Shown piece after piece: positions 32,634-42,633 of a DNA stretch of 64,000 nt; positions within the stretch are counted from its first letter, which is position 1; each line of letters starts with the position of its first letter. Origin of the DNA: Epithemia pelagica (taxonomy: Eukaryota; Bacillariophyta; Bacillariophyceae; Surirellales; Surirellaceae); NCBI GenBank assembly GCA_946965045.2, contig OX337236.1:1364001-1428000 (forward strand), in the 5' to 3' direction. A model generated the notes under the pieces. The model saw only the letters and a list, made by a program, of their open reading frames with translations. It did not search any database and was not told the DNA's origin. Both the position numbers and the translations under genes were made by a program.

Positions 32634-34187
32634 ATGCTTGGGATCGCTTCCTTTTGCCTACGAGAGCAGACAATGATAAACAAGCCAACGAAAAGTTATA
32701 CTACAGAACGCAAGACGACGGTCCAAAGTTTTCTCCTTCTCGCCTTTGTTGTTGCCCAGCTGCTGTCGTCAAGGTCAACTTTTGCCCTTGCCTTCTCCAC
32801 AACCCCATCCTCTCGTGTCAAGGTCACGACAGTCGGTACTCTTTCAAAAGCTTCCGTATTGTTCATGGCGACAGCAAACTCTATTTCAGATGCAGACACC
32901 CAAAAAGCGCGACAATCATCACCCAAACATGTCTTGATTGCCGGAGGAGGTGTGATTGGCATTTCGACGGCCTATTATTTGCACAAGCATCATGCGATAG
33001 AGTCCATTACCGTGGTAGATCCGACTGGTACCATTGCACCCGCCGCTTCTGGCAAGGCGGGAGGATTTTTGGCCTTGGATTGGAACAATGGCAGTCCCAC
33101 TCAAGACTTGACGCATCGATCGTTTGCCCTCCATCAAGAGCTGGCCGACGAATTAGGAGCCTCTACCACCAACTATCGAAGGCTCGAATGTGTGGCGGTC
33201 AGTGTCAATTCCTATGATAATCATGTAAAAAGACCACGAGGCCAAAAACTTTCTTCTTTGGAATGGGTCCAAGCAAATGAAGATGATTCCAGCGTGCGGG
33301 GAATGCAAACACTGGGTGACACAACTACCATTGCCCAAGTGCATCCTCAGAAACTCTGTCAACGCATGTGGCAACAGATATCCAAAGCTGTACCCAAGAC
33401 ACAACTGATTCAGGGCCGCGTCGTGGGCCCCGTACACGATGCCGAAACAGGTCGTCTCCTGGGAGCACGAGTTCAAACAGAGGAAAACAACAACAACAAG
33501 GTCGTTGATCGAATTGTGGAGGGTGACGCGTTACTCTATGCCTGTGGACCGTGGACGGCCGACATGGTTCAGGGTGTCAAGTACCATTCCGTGGTCGTTC
33601 CTACCAGCCGCGTCTTGTCGCAATGCGTCTTTTTTAGTGGCTGTGGCGACCCCGAAGTCTATGTGCGTCCAGACTCGACGGCGTATTGCACGGGATTTCC
33701 CGAACCGGAACGCACCGTCACGGAACGACCCGGTCAAGAATGCGTCCGTCCCGACAAGATTGCCACACTGTTGGAATCGGTTCGAGATGCCAGTGGTGGT
33801 TCCAAAAAATCGCCGTCCGCCCTCTTGAACCAAAAGAAGGACAACACCGATACAACCAGTAATGAACCAAACACCTTGTCCTCGACTTTACAAACCAATG
33901 CACCACTCATGGAACAGGCTTGTTATTTGCCCACTACACCGGACAATCTTCCAGTCATGGGAGAATTGCCCCAGGAAATTTGTGGTGGACCGGATTGTTA
34001 TATCGCCACGGGTCATGGATGTTGGGGAATTTTGCTAGGACCCGCCACGGGGGAATGCATGGCCCATCTCATCATGGCAAACGGAACTACGACAGCAAAA
34101 TGTCCTGTCGATCTGACCCCGTTTGATCCCAAACGGTTTGGCATATTTCAGCTCGTACCCAACAAATTTGACCAGGGGACTTTGTAG
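32634..34187 (+). CDS. FAD-dependent oxidoreductase of the DAO/TDA3-like family, likely plastid-targeted
   Basis: A single exon of 517 aa. A hydrophobic signal segment (LLLAFVVAQLLSSRSTFALA) is followed by FSTTPSS, again compatible with diatom plastid targeting; a second ATG at 32673 would serve equally. The FAD-binding Rossmann motif VLIAGGGVIGISTAYYL starts at about residue 98, followed by a glycine-rich GKAGGFLALDW loop. The C-terminal motif GHGCWGILLGPATGECM is typical of D-amino-acid-oxidase-like flavoproteins of the TDA3 type. The substrate is unknown. An insert rich in Ser, Thr and Asn at about residues 385-420 is not expected to be part of the core fold. Confidence 0.85.
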   Translation: MLGIASFCLREQTMINKPTKSYTTERKTTVQSFLLLAFVVAQLLSSRSTFALAFSTTPSSRVKVTTVGTLSKASVLFMATANSISDADTQKARQSSPKHVLIAGGGVIGISTAYYLHKHHAIESITVVDPTGTIAPAASGKAGGFLALDWNNGSPTQDLTHRSFALHQELADELGASTTNYRRLECVAVSVNSYDNHVKRPRGQKLSSLEWVQANEDDSSVRGMQTLGDTTTIAQVHPQKLCQRMWQQISKAVPKTQLIQGRVVGPVHDAETGRLLGARVQTEENNNNKVVDRIVEGDALLYACGPWTADMVQGVKYHSVVVPTSRVLSQCVFFSGCGDPEVYVRPDSTAYCTGFPEPERTVTERPGQECVRPDKIATLLESVRDASGGSKKSPSALLNQKKDNTDTTSNEPNTLSSTLQTNAPLMEQACYLPTTPDNLPVMGELPQEICGGPDCYIATGHGCWGILLGPATGECMAHLIMANGTTTAKCPVDLTPFDPKRFGIFQLVPNKFDQGTL

Positions 34188-34206
34188 AAGGAAAGGGCAA
34201 TTCCTA

Positions 34207-34956
34207 CTAATCACAGGAGAATGGTAGTGGATTCACTTCCTTGCTGCAATAAGAGCAGCTGTCGCACGACATGGGTGACCCCTCACCACGATAGGGGCAT
34301 GCCCTCAACATCTCCAGGGTTTGCTGGGTCAGAGCGCACCCAAGTTGTGGCATGGTACCCGAAACAAAGATATGGTCCATCAACAGCTGTTCCAGTTGAG
34401 CAGGGTCAGCAATGGGGGTATCATGAACTTGCAAAGATGTCAGTTGCTTGCTTGAGAAGACCCAGCTCGTATGGAATACTTTCGGTTACTTTGGGATTAG
34501 GGGAGAAATCGAGTTCCTTCAAGTGCAACGAACCAGAAAGCTCGAGTGGGATGGATCCACTCAAGTTGTCATGATTGAAAATCAGACCCCGAATCTTGCC
34601 TGACGCCAGTGGCATCGTTTCAAGGGGCTTTTACTGAACCATTTTTCATCTGCGATCCGAGCCGCTTCTCCAAATATAAAGAGGACATAAACTTGACCAA
34701 ATTCCGAGTCCCAGCTACAAGGGGATGAGACTGCAATGTCATTGCCGGGACTACTCGCAAAATAGCTCGCGGCCTGGAAATGTACATCATCTGGTTGGAT
34801 CTCGTCAACCCAGACAGAGTCATTGCGCAGTGTTTGATTGCACCCATGAGATCCGAGGGACTGTGTTGATTTGAGGGGGATTGGGGGAGGAAAGGAAGTG
34901 GGAGTTGGGTAATTGGAGGGAGGAGAGGCAGTGGGGGTGCCGTTGAAAGTCTTCAT
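34207..34956 (-). pseudogene. LRR protein pseudogene with at least one frameshift
   Basis: Minus-strand frames 34956-34582, 34615-34421 and 34434-34207 together read like one leucine-rich-repeat gene of the diatom type. A Pro/Ser-rich start and a Cys-containing domain (SPCSWDSEFGQVYVLF) are followed by LRR units (IRGLIFNHDNLSGSIPLEL, LKELDFSPNPKVTESIP) and a Cys-rich end. The change from the second to the third frame is explained by a 4-bp tandem duplication at 34444-34454 (TTGCTTGCTTG on the plus strand); removing it gives LGLLKQLTSLQVHD in one frame. A second shift near 34625-34640 has no clear cause. No intron of the local size range fits either break. Confidence 0.7.
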
Positions 34957-35519
34957 ATGTGAAAAAGTGATGAGATATGAAATAGTTATTTCCCGCAGCT
35001 AAAGAACATGGAAAGGTAACGGAGTTTTTTCCTTCTGAGCTCGCATGTGAACCACCACCAATCCCCTTGGAAATGCAATATCATCGACTGCTATCGAAAC
35101 AGTATACCATGGGAAGCATTACTATATTACCACGACTATGCAATATCAACGACAGCGGCGCCCGTCACTTCTAAAAGCATTCCAATCCATCCTGTGCTAT
35201 TTAGACGAGGATAATTTAGACCGTCATGTTTATTTTCTCATGTTAGAGGTAATTCTCTTCGTCAAATAAATTCATGGATCTCTGTTGCGATTTCCCTTGC
35301 CGACAATACGGATACGCGACTGGGTTGGAATCCGCGAGCGGCCCAGCGACTGAGATCTTTTGGCAGTTTCTCCACGATCAAAATGTGGATCGTGGTCGAG
35401 TGATGGACCAAACATGTTCATGTTGCAAGTTGCAAAATAAAGTAGACAACCATTGGTTCTGTGATCTTTGCTTGGACAAGAGATACAGCCCTTGCAGGAG
35501 GCAACAGCGGTGAAGAAGA
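34957..35519. other. Intergenic with a small Cys-rich frame
   Basis: A 79-codon frame at 35274-35513 carries CSCCKLQNK and HWFCDLCLDKRY, a spacing like half of a zinc-binding CxxC...CxxC module. It ends six bases before the ATG of the ankyrin gene. It may be an upstream exon of that gene, a small gene, or chance. The rest holds no recognised feature. Confidence 0.3.
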
Positions 35520-36825
35520 ATGTTTCACGATGAAATTTTCGGAATCCAAGAAACGTACACTACTTTTTCCGTGATGGCATGTTTGTTGCTGGTATCGTTG
35601 ATCATGTTCTCAATACTGGTAACCTCAGAGGACAACTCATTAAGGAACAAAAAGTGCGAAAGCTGTGAAGACAAACCGCTTAGCAGTGAGAAAATTGACC
35701 TGGTGGCCAATCGACAGGTGAGTCGACGGTTGAGTGTCAGATAGAAGGTCGCTGGTGCTGGTTCTTCCCCGCCCCTGAGTCGGATTTTCTCCGTTATTTT
35801 CATAGTGGAAAGCGCTCAGAACATGGATTGTCTTCCACCCAGATGAAATGGTAAAAATAGATCGAAATGGACATAGCATCCTGCACCATGCTTGTCTTTT
35901 TCGCGCTCCAGCAGACATTATACAGATGATTTTGTGGCAAGCTCCAGAACTGGCTGGAATATCCAATCCTGATGGCGAAGTTCCTCTTCATTGGGCTGTT
36001 CGTCTGGCTGCTCCTAATGAGCAAATCGAAAGCCTTGTTGCGGCTTGTCCAGAGGCTGCAACTTGGGCCAAAGACAAGAATGGTAAGCTTATGTGCACGA
36101 AGATTCTTTCGTTTGCTGTTTCTATACGCAACCCTCAACGTGTTGTCATTGTTTCTTATCGGATAGGCTTAACGCCGCTTTCGTTGCTCTGGGATCGCTT
36201 CCGGGACCATATTTTGGACCTATGGTGGAGAGATAGTCGCAAAGTTCAGTCACTCCATTCTTGGAAACGTCTCATGCTCCTGTTCCCTCATCGATCGCAT
36301 GGTCCCAATCAAGATGAAAAAGAAGAGGAAGGCTTTTTCGAAACACTTCTCCATGTTGCCTGTGAATCTCCATGCCCTGTGGGTTTGTTTCCTCTTCTGG
36401 TCCAGATTTTCCGGCAAGACGTTTTGATCAAAGACACCGACGGTCGCCTCCCCCTACATCGAGCATGTTCGAACGCCATCTCAAACCGTTCGTCAGACGT
36501 TTCCTCGAAAGTTCAATTACTTCTCCAGGTTAGCAAGGAATCTGCTAGTTCCAGGGACGTGGAAGGACGCACCCCATTCCATGTAGCATTGGAAGCAGGT
36601 ATCTCGTGGGACGAAGGACTGTGCGAACTCGTTCAATCGAACCCCTCCCTGCTGAATGGAAGAGATCCCAGAACAAATTTGGATCCCGTTCTTTTGGCTG
36701 CCACTGCGGAAAATGGCGTCACAACAGATAAGCCTCTCTATGTGTCGACGGAGGGCATCAAGAATCCTCTAGACACAGTGTACAAGTTGCTCCGTATGGA
36801 TCCATCTCGAATAGCATCACTCTAG
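35520..36825 (+). CDS. Ankyrin-repeat protein with an N-terminal membrane helix
   Basis: Exons 35520-35717, 35806-36082 and 36167-36825 encode 377 aa. The start is a hydrophobic segment (VMACLLLVSLIMFSILV, about residues 19-35) suggesting a signal anchor. Ankyrin-like repeats follow: DRNGHSILHHACLF, NPDGEVPLHWAVRL, then DKNGLTPLSLLWD, which appears only after splicing 36082 to 36167. Later units are DTDGRLPLHRACSN and DVEGRTPFHVALEA. The second intron is 84 nt with no in-frame stop. Diatoms carry many such ankyrin genes of unknown role. The first exon is less certain than the others because a short frame upstream (35274-35513) might belong to the gene. Confidence 0.75.
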
Positions 36826-36953
36826 ACAGAAAGAATGACATCATTCAAGGCTGTAGTCCTACTTGGGAGAACGAAGACCCAGCAGTAGATATGATAAACA
36901 TAGAATGGCAAATTTGGTCCAACAGAGAATGGACAAACCAGCAACGCGAAATT

Positions 36954-37421
36954 CTATCTTTCTCCTTGGGGTTCCTGCTGTTGCTGACGCTCCTGTGCTT
37001 CTCTTTTCAACTTTCTTAGGTATCGCCGAACTTTTTGTTCATTTCTTTTTTCAGTCTCCGCATCGCTTACAGTAAGGCGTACGCCGCCACCCCATCCACC
37101 AGGTCCCACCTTTTGTTCTTTTCCGTCTACTAACCGTGTGTTGCCAAAGACGGCACCGTCCTCTGCCGTGGTCGCGTCGTTGGCTGAGTTTTTGTTTTTG
37201 TATTTGTCTGGTAATAGTTCACCATTGACTCCTGTCGCCTTTTCCGCTTGTTTCAGATTCCAGTCCAAAAGATAAAATGCACCAATGATTGGAATAGAGA
37301 AATAGATGCCAGTCATGATGTACCTGCCCCAGGCGGGCAAGGGAACGCGAAATCCTTCATGGACATAGCGTTTCAGACGTTCGTGGCGAAGATGAAGCTC
37401 CATCAACGTCTTATATATCAT
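36954..37421 (-). CDS. Small single-pass membrane protein, hypothetical
   Basis: A single exon of up to 155 aa (ATG at 37421; another in-frame ATG at 37403 gives 149 aa). A basic N-terminus (ELHLRHERLKRYVHEGF) precedes one membrane helix (YIMTGIYFSIPIIGAFYLLDW), then a polar region rich in Asn, Asp, Gly and a C-terminus rich in Lys, Arg, Gln and Glu (LRKLKREAQERQQQQ). A positively charged lead plus one helix fits a small inner mitochondrial membrane subunit or assembly factor, but I recognise no specific family. Confidence 0.55.
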   Translation of the reverse strand: MIYKTLMELHLRHERLKRYVHEGFRVPLPAWGRYIMTGIYFSIPIIGAFYLLDWNLKQAEKATGVNGELLPDKYKNKNSANDATTAEDGAVFGNTRLVDGKEQKVGPGGWGGGVRLTVSDAETEKRNEQKVRRYLRKLKREAQERQQQQEPQGER

Positions 37422-37970
37422 TATCGCTTTGTGTGTAGTAGAATGTCTGATAGGATAGGTTTTATTTGCATAAGAAGCCTGCGTCTTCGTGGTTACTTAG
37501 CAACGCGGTGGAAGTTGTTGCGTGATGATTGGTGGGTCCATGGCAACGTGAATGGAGTCCCGCTAGGCATCGTATTGAAGTGCGACCACGTTCGTCAATC
37601 GCCAAATACGTGGTTTCCACCTGGATATGCCCTTCTTTCTGTTCGGTGTTCGCTCGTGTCGCCTTTCAACCTGGGCAACGGCCTCTAATGCGCGTAGCTA
37701 TTACGTTGGACGTGGTAGATTTTTGGCTGATGACTCATGGTTTGCCTCTAAACTCAATTCTCCCACTTTTAGAATCGAGAAACGAGAAGCAGCATTCCAT
37801 TACAGAAGAGAATGTTGAGCTTCTTCGGACAGAGTAAATCAATCTCAATCTGTTGACCTGTGATCTCGTCGATCTAGTTGGATTTCCAATTCTGAAGCCC
37901 ACTCTGCTGGTCTCCTCATAATTATTCCGACGAGTCCTTTCCACGACTTTGTTTTAAGGCGACAATAACA
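37422..37970. other. Divergent intergenic region
   Basis: This lies between the starts of a minus-strand and a plus-strand gene. Frames inside (for example 37529-37837) have no protein-like features. No repeat is seen. Confidence 0.4.
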
Positions 37971-40310
37971 ATGAGTGAAGTAGTCATCGGTGATGAGAAT
38001 GCTCGTGGCAGACAAGGAGAAGAGCTGTGGGCAGCACAATTATCATCTTTTGGAACTGTGCAACAAGATTCACTGGGCATAACGCAATCAGAGAGCATCG
38101 TTGGAGAAGATTGGTCTCAGTTTGTGGGCGAAGAAGATGCGACGAATAGTTTGGTGGGCGATACTGCTTCGTCTCGTGCTGCCGGTTCTTCTACAATGGC
38201 ACGGACAGACTCTACCGGAGCCTCTCCCAAACAAATGGTGATTGAACTTCCTCCGTCACTCCATCCAGCCGTGTCGGAAGGAATGAAGCGTATTTCATCG
38301 TGTTACTACTCGATCCATTCTACGTCAAGTGCCAATAGCATTTCGGGTGTAGATCAGCGAGGTGGCGCCGGTTTGACTGGGAATACAAGTCTGGCAGACA
38401 TTTTAGCCTTTTTGGATTGTCAAAACGACGAGGAGGGAAGTTTGGGTTCCTTATCGCGCCATGCTTCCCATGCCAGCCTTAGCTCTTTTGCCGAGAATCA
38501 AACGCAGTTGAGCGGAGGTTTAGTGGAAGATTTGCTTTATCATGATATTCTCATGAATGTTTTCAGTTTTCTCGATATTGATTCGCTCTCCGCTTTCTCC
38601 GAAACAGGGAGACGTCCTAACTTTGAAGTATTTTACTTTCTGCAACTGCAACTCCAAAGAGCTCTTTTGCTTTCATCCGCCCCGACAGATGATCATGGTC
38701 TCACTCCCATTGAAGGTACAAGCCGCCTAGCCCGCTTGGCTCGAACAGAGTATAAAACAGCCGAAGAGGTGGTTCAAGGATATCTCGATTCGAATACATC
38801 TTTGAAACAAATGCCGTTGTCTCATTCCCTGGAATACATTCGACAAGTGCTCATGAGACAGAGAATACTGATCAACAACAAATTCAATAATGCTGATGGC
38901 ACACAACAACAGCATCAAGGTGGAAAGGATACTTCTCTCTTCTCAGGGGCCGCTCTGTTAATTGCATTGATTGGAGCGGCGTCATTCATGAACTCGGACG
39001 CAATGACAATGATGAATGTAGATTCCTTTATGCCCCCCGCTGCAGAACTTCCAAACATGTTGTTTCGTGTTGGATTTGTCGGTAGTCTCATGAGTGCGGT
39101 ACGATCCTTTGCTTCTCGCAACAGTTCTCCGCCGTCGAACCAGACCTATAATAATAATCCGTCAGGTGGAGACATGAAACAGCGGGCGGCCTTGATGAAA
39201 CAGCAGGCAGAACAATTTGCAAACAACATTATGCATGCCTTTATAGTTTTGCTTCAAGATGGCGAGAAACTTCAAGATGCCGGCTCACAGGATAAAAGGA
39301 GCATGACGTCGAGTATGCGATCCATGATGATTGGAATGATTCGTACTGCCTACGCCACTGCGTATGGTCACCATATCCTGGAAAATGGCACGTTTCCCAT
39401 GTATGCGGGTTCGCAACGTCGGGGGCGAGGACCAGTCCTCGTCTCATCGAATCCATACGATCATCTCCCACCAACTGTGAAAGAAGAGGAAGAGGCCGAA
39501 ACGTCAGATGACACCCCACTGTCACCTAAGGGGCAGGGTGAAACCGTTTCCAATGCCAAGGAAATCGAGGAAAATAACGTCGTACGAGATGAGGTTGAGA
39601 AAGTTGGTGACAACGATCCTCTAGAAGAAGAAGAAGAAAAACAAGCAGAGGAAGAACCAGTGAAAAAGACTCCAACAGGATGCGTTGGAGCCTACCGACG
39701 CGCGGTCTCTCAGGCAAACAACCGGTTGATTGAATTGGTAAAAGAGGAGCGCTTAGCCAAGTACAACAAACTGAGCGAGGCCGAACAGCGTCGGTTGGGA
39801 ACGGCATTACTTGATGCATGCCGGTCAGATGATGGTTTGGAAGATGTCAAGAGTATAGTGAATGGAGGAATTGATGTCGAAGACTTTTACTTTTCCAGCG
39901 ATGGCACGGAAAACAGCCCCTTGCATGCTGCGGCCTTTCATGGTGCATCGTCTGTACTGCATTACCTTTGCCAAGGCCTGGAGGACGACGAACGAAAAAG
40001 TCGCGACGGGGGCTTGTGCCAAGTCAATTTGAGAGATGCCAATGGTTGGACGGCTTTGCATTTTGCGGCCGGTACCAACTCGACGAAATGCATCCAAGTG
40101 CTGGAACAACATGGGGCGGACTTGAGCATTGAAGCGGCCAATGGGTACACACCACTCCAATGGGCGGTTCGTCTCCAAAACTCGGAGGTGGCCGAAGAAT
40201 TGAGGGAAATGCTATCCAAGCAAGATGGTCGGCCGAATTCCAAGAGAAAGAAGAAGAAACAGTCACTGGATCTATCGCGTCTCTTGTTTGATCACCGTGG
40301 TCGTGGATAA
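37971..40310 (+). CDS. F-box-like and ankyrin-repeat protein
   Basis: A single exon of 779 aa. The first 185 residues are Ser/Gly-rich and probably disordered. An F-box-like segment lies at about 188-215 (LLYHDILMNVFSFLDIDSLSAFSE). Two hydrophobic segments at about 327-345 (LFSGAALLIALIGAASFM) and 362-382 could be membrane helices or buried ones. A charged region (EEEEEKQAEEEPVKK) precedes ankyrin repeats near the C-terminus (SPLHAAAFHGASSVLHYL, NGWTALHFAAGTNSTKCI, NGYTPLQWAVRLQNSEVA). An F-box would connect the protein to an SCF ubiquitin ligase, with ankyrin repeats as substrate receptor; the membrane-like helices make this less certain. Confidence 0.75.
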   Translation: MSEVVIGDENARGRQGEELWAAQLSSFGTVQQDSLGITQSESIVGEDWSQFVGEEDATNSLVGDTASSRAAGSSTMARTDSTGASPKQMVIELPPSLHPAVSEGMKRISSCYYSIHSTSSANSISGVDQRGGAGLTGNTSLADILAFLDCQNDEEGSLGSLSRHASHASLSSFAENQTQLSGGLVEDLLYHDILMNVFSFLDIDSLSAFSETGRRPNFEVFYFLQLQLQRALLLSSAPTDDHGLTPIEGTSRLARLARTEYKTAEEVVQGYLDSNTSLKQMPLSHSLEYIRQVLMRQRILINNKFNNADGTQQQHQGGKDTSLFSGAALLIALIGAASFMNSDAMTMMNVDSFMPPAAELPNMLFRVGFVGSLMSAVRSFASRNSSPPSNQTYNNNPSGGDMKQRAALMKQQAEQFANNIMHAFIVLLQDGEKLQDAGSQDKRSMTSSMRSMMIGMIRTAYATAYGHHILENGTFPMYAGSQRRGRGPVLVSSNPYDHLPPTVKEEEEAETSDDTPLSPKGQGETVSNAKEIEENNVVRDEVEKVGDNDPLEEEEEKQAEEEPVKKTPTGCVGAYRRAVSQANNRLIELVKEERLAKYNKLSEAEQRRLGTALLDACRSDDGLEDVKSIVNGGIDVEDFYFSSDGTENSPLHAAAFHGASSVLHYLCQGLEDDERKSRDGGLCQVNLRDANGWTALHFAAGTNSTKCIQVLEQHGADLSIEAANGYTPLQWAVRLQNSEVAEELREMLSKQDGRPNSKRKKKKQSLDLSRLLFDHRGRG

Positions 40311-40857
40311 TCGAAACGGCGAGCAACTATTTTTCTTGCACAATGCCTTTTCACGCGTTTGCTGCAAAAGGGGATGGAACGCTGTTGGTTTTGGCCCCAT
40401 GCTAGAAATGGGAATTCCATCCACTGAATAGAAATTTGGATATCCATTCGACGGACGACGGATCAGCCTCCAGTGCATTCCATTGGCATACGCACATACA
40501 CAGGATAGAGTGAGAAGACACCGCAAGACTCCGAGAGGCGACTGTCATTATACATAACACTTTAGGTTACTGGCCAACAAGGGCTACTGATTCATAGAAT
40601 AACGCTTTACTGTGACCCATACTTTTTCGACTGTAGTGGCGAGAATTTGTCTTAACTGAACCAGTGACAAAAATAGGTAACATGTGAGTAGTACTTACCA
40701 AGTGCTGCAAGAGTCCACCGGGAATAACACAGAATACTTTAACACAAAATCAATCGCTGCAAACCAACACAAAACGAAGCAAACAAGTTGTCAGTAACGC
40801 CACAGCACACGCTGGAATCTCCCCGTGGTAGTTTTCACCTGTGGTAGAATCAATGAA
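40311..40857. other. Intergenic between convergent genes
   Basis: This holds the 3' flanks of the ankyrin/F-box gene and of the CCCH zinc-finger gene. No additional feature is recognised. Confidence 0.4.
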
Positions 40858-42387
40858 TTAATCGTCGTAGAACACCAAGGGTGGTTCGGTCTCGACCTCC
40901 ACTCCTTTGGTGTCGTTGCTTTTACTGCTTGTCTTGTTGTTGTTGCTGTTGCTATGATTGACGACAAAGGTCTTGTTCTTGTGATACACGTGAGGCAGGG
41001 TACAATCTTTGAGAGTACAATATCCGGTTTGGGCAAACCGGGGACAGGGTTCCGTGGAGGAAGACTTGACATGTCGAAAGGGACAATTTTCATTGAGACA
41101 CATACCATTGTGATGGACAAAGTAATAACAGGTTGGTCGTGCGGCTTCCGAGGGTACATCGTGACGGAGCAAACAGTCTTCCTTGGTACATTTCATGCCC
41201 TTGGCAAACATGGGGCAAATGCGAGTGGTATCCGTTGTAGGAACGCGAATTAAGCGCCTTTTACGGAGAGCTGGATGCGAAAACGTCTTGGAGCGAGTTG
41301 GTTGACAATAGGCAAAGGTGGTGAGTACGGCCGTGGAATCAGGAGTGTCATCGTCTTCTTCTGCAGTGTTTTCCCCGTCATTGACAAGCGTTTCCGTGTT
41401 CTGGTCGACTTGTTTGGAGTTTTCAATCGTTTCTTCCTCGTCCTCATTGCTGGTAGTGGCTGAAGCGGCGATTCGGATCCGTTTGGCATATTTCAGACTC
41501 GCCGCATTCACTCGAGGTTTTTTCTTTCGTTTCCATGCACTTGTATCCAAGGCATGAGTCATTATCTTCTTCTTCTTTCCCCTGTTTGTCCCTACGTGAG
41601 TGGGTGCAATGAGTTTGTGGCGTCCCCTTCGTTTCAGGTCAGGTTGCAGGGCAGCACTGACACCAGACGGTACTTGCTTCTCGTTTGGTTGAGCCGGGGC
41701 AGTGTGTGGTTTCGGATGGACTAATTTGTGGCTTCCGAGACGAGTCCATCCAGCAGCGTCAGTGGGATCCGCGGTTGGTTCCGGCCCGTTGTTGGTGGGT
41801 TGTTTTGTCGCCGGAGATGTCGTTTGGTCTTGGTTACTGCTGGACGAACCACCGGCGTCCGGGTCCATGTTCGTGCTGCCTCTTCTCCATGTATGATTAC
41901 CAGTGCGAGTCCGCTTGTGAACTGGCTGTTTCAATTGCTGGTTTGGAGTTTGCAATGTCGGAGGTGGTCCCGAGGATTCTGTAGTAGTAGTTGTTGTTGT
42001 TCTGGTAGAGGAAAGGGGTCGTGGTCGTTTCCACGACATGCGTGGTGCTGGTCCTTTGAGAATGGGACGATGCACCGAGGATTCCGTCTCTTGCCTCGTC
42101 GTAGAGCTACTACTACCAGTGGTGGTGGTAGTAGAGGGTGTGGTGTCAGATTCCGTCCTTCCTTTGCTTGTCGTGGTAGTAGGCGGTACGGTTTGGTCCT
42201 GGTTCGACGACAAAGAATGTTGGTTGTCGTTGTCGTTGTTGTGGTTGGTCGCTCCTCGAACCCATTTGTTGCCATGGCTCCTTGATGCTTTGTTTCGAGA
42301 CCATTGAAGATGATTCTGCGGAAATGATCGATGGGAATGAGTGGCGTGCAATATGGATGGGTGATTGACGTTCTGCCGCGACGTCAT
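40858..42387 (-). CDS. CCCH-type zinc-finger protein
   Basis: A single exon of 509 aa. The first 380 residues are low-complexity, rich in Thr, Ser, Pro, Asn and basic residues. Three consecutive CCCH fingers lie near the C-terminus: CPMFAKGMKCTKEDCLLRH, CYYFVHHNGMCLNENCPFRH (twenty residues with its His) and CPRFAQTGYCTLKDCTLPH, spaced as in the ZC3H3-like group. Such fingers bind single-stranded RNA, and relatives act in mRNA 3' processing or export. A basic segment (KRKKKPRVNAASLKYAKRI) may be a nuclear signal. The upstream region carries a hAT transposon beginning about 250 bp from the start codon. Confidence 0.85.
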   Translation of the reverse strand: MTSRQNVNHPSILHATHSHRSFPQNHLQWSRNKASRSHGNKWVRGATNHNNDNDNQHSLSSNQDQTVPPTTTTSKGRTESDTTPSTTTTTGSSSSTTRQETESSVHRPILKGPAPRMSWKRPRPLSSTRTTTTTTTESSGPPPTLQTPNQQLKQPVHKRTRTGNHTWRRGSTNMDPDAGGSSSSNQDQTTSPATKQPTNNGPEPTADPTDAAGWTRLGSHKLVHPKPHTAPAQPNEKQVPSGVSAALQPDLKRRGRHKLIAPTHVGTNRGKKKKIMTHALDTSAWKRKKKPRVNAASLKYAKRIRIAASATTSNEDEEETIENSKQVDQNTETLVNDGENTAEEDDDTPDSTAVLTTFAYCQPTRSKTFSHPALRKRRLIRVPTTDTTRICPMFAKGMKCTKEDCLLRHDVPSEAARPTCYYFVHHNGMCLNENCPFRHVKSSSTEPCPRFAQTGYCTLKDCTLPHVYHKNKTFVVNHSNSNNNKTSSKSNDTKGVEVETEPPLVFYDD

Positions 42388-42633
42388 GTTCTAGAATCGA
42401 TGAAATGAAACTGTCATGGTCGGATTATGCGTGAAATGAATGCGTGCATGATGTGCGCAAAACTCTGGTGGGGGAGCAAACGCAGGCGTGACAAAGCCGG
42501 CACGCTCGAAAGTAACTGTCTATGTGCGCAGGACTCCCCTTCTGTCCGTCGAAGTTCAGTCGCGTATGAGTCTGGCGTCTGGCGTCGCTCGTCATCTCGC
42601 TGACTGTGCCTGTGCAGTGTTCTGTCGAAGTAT

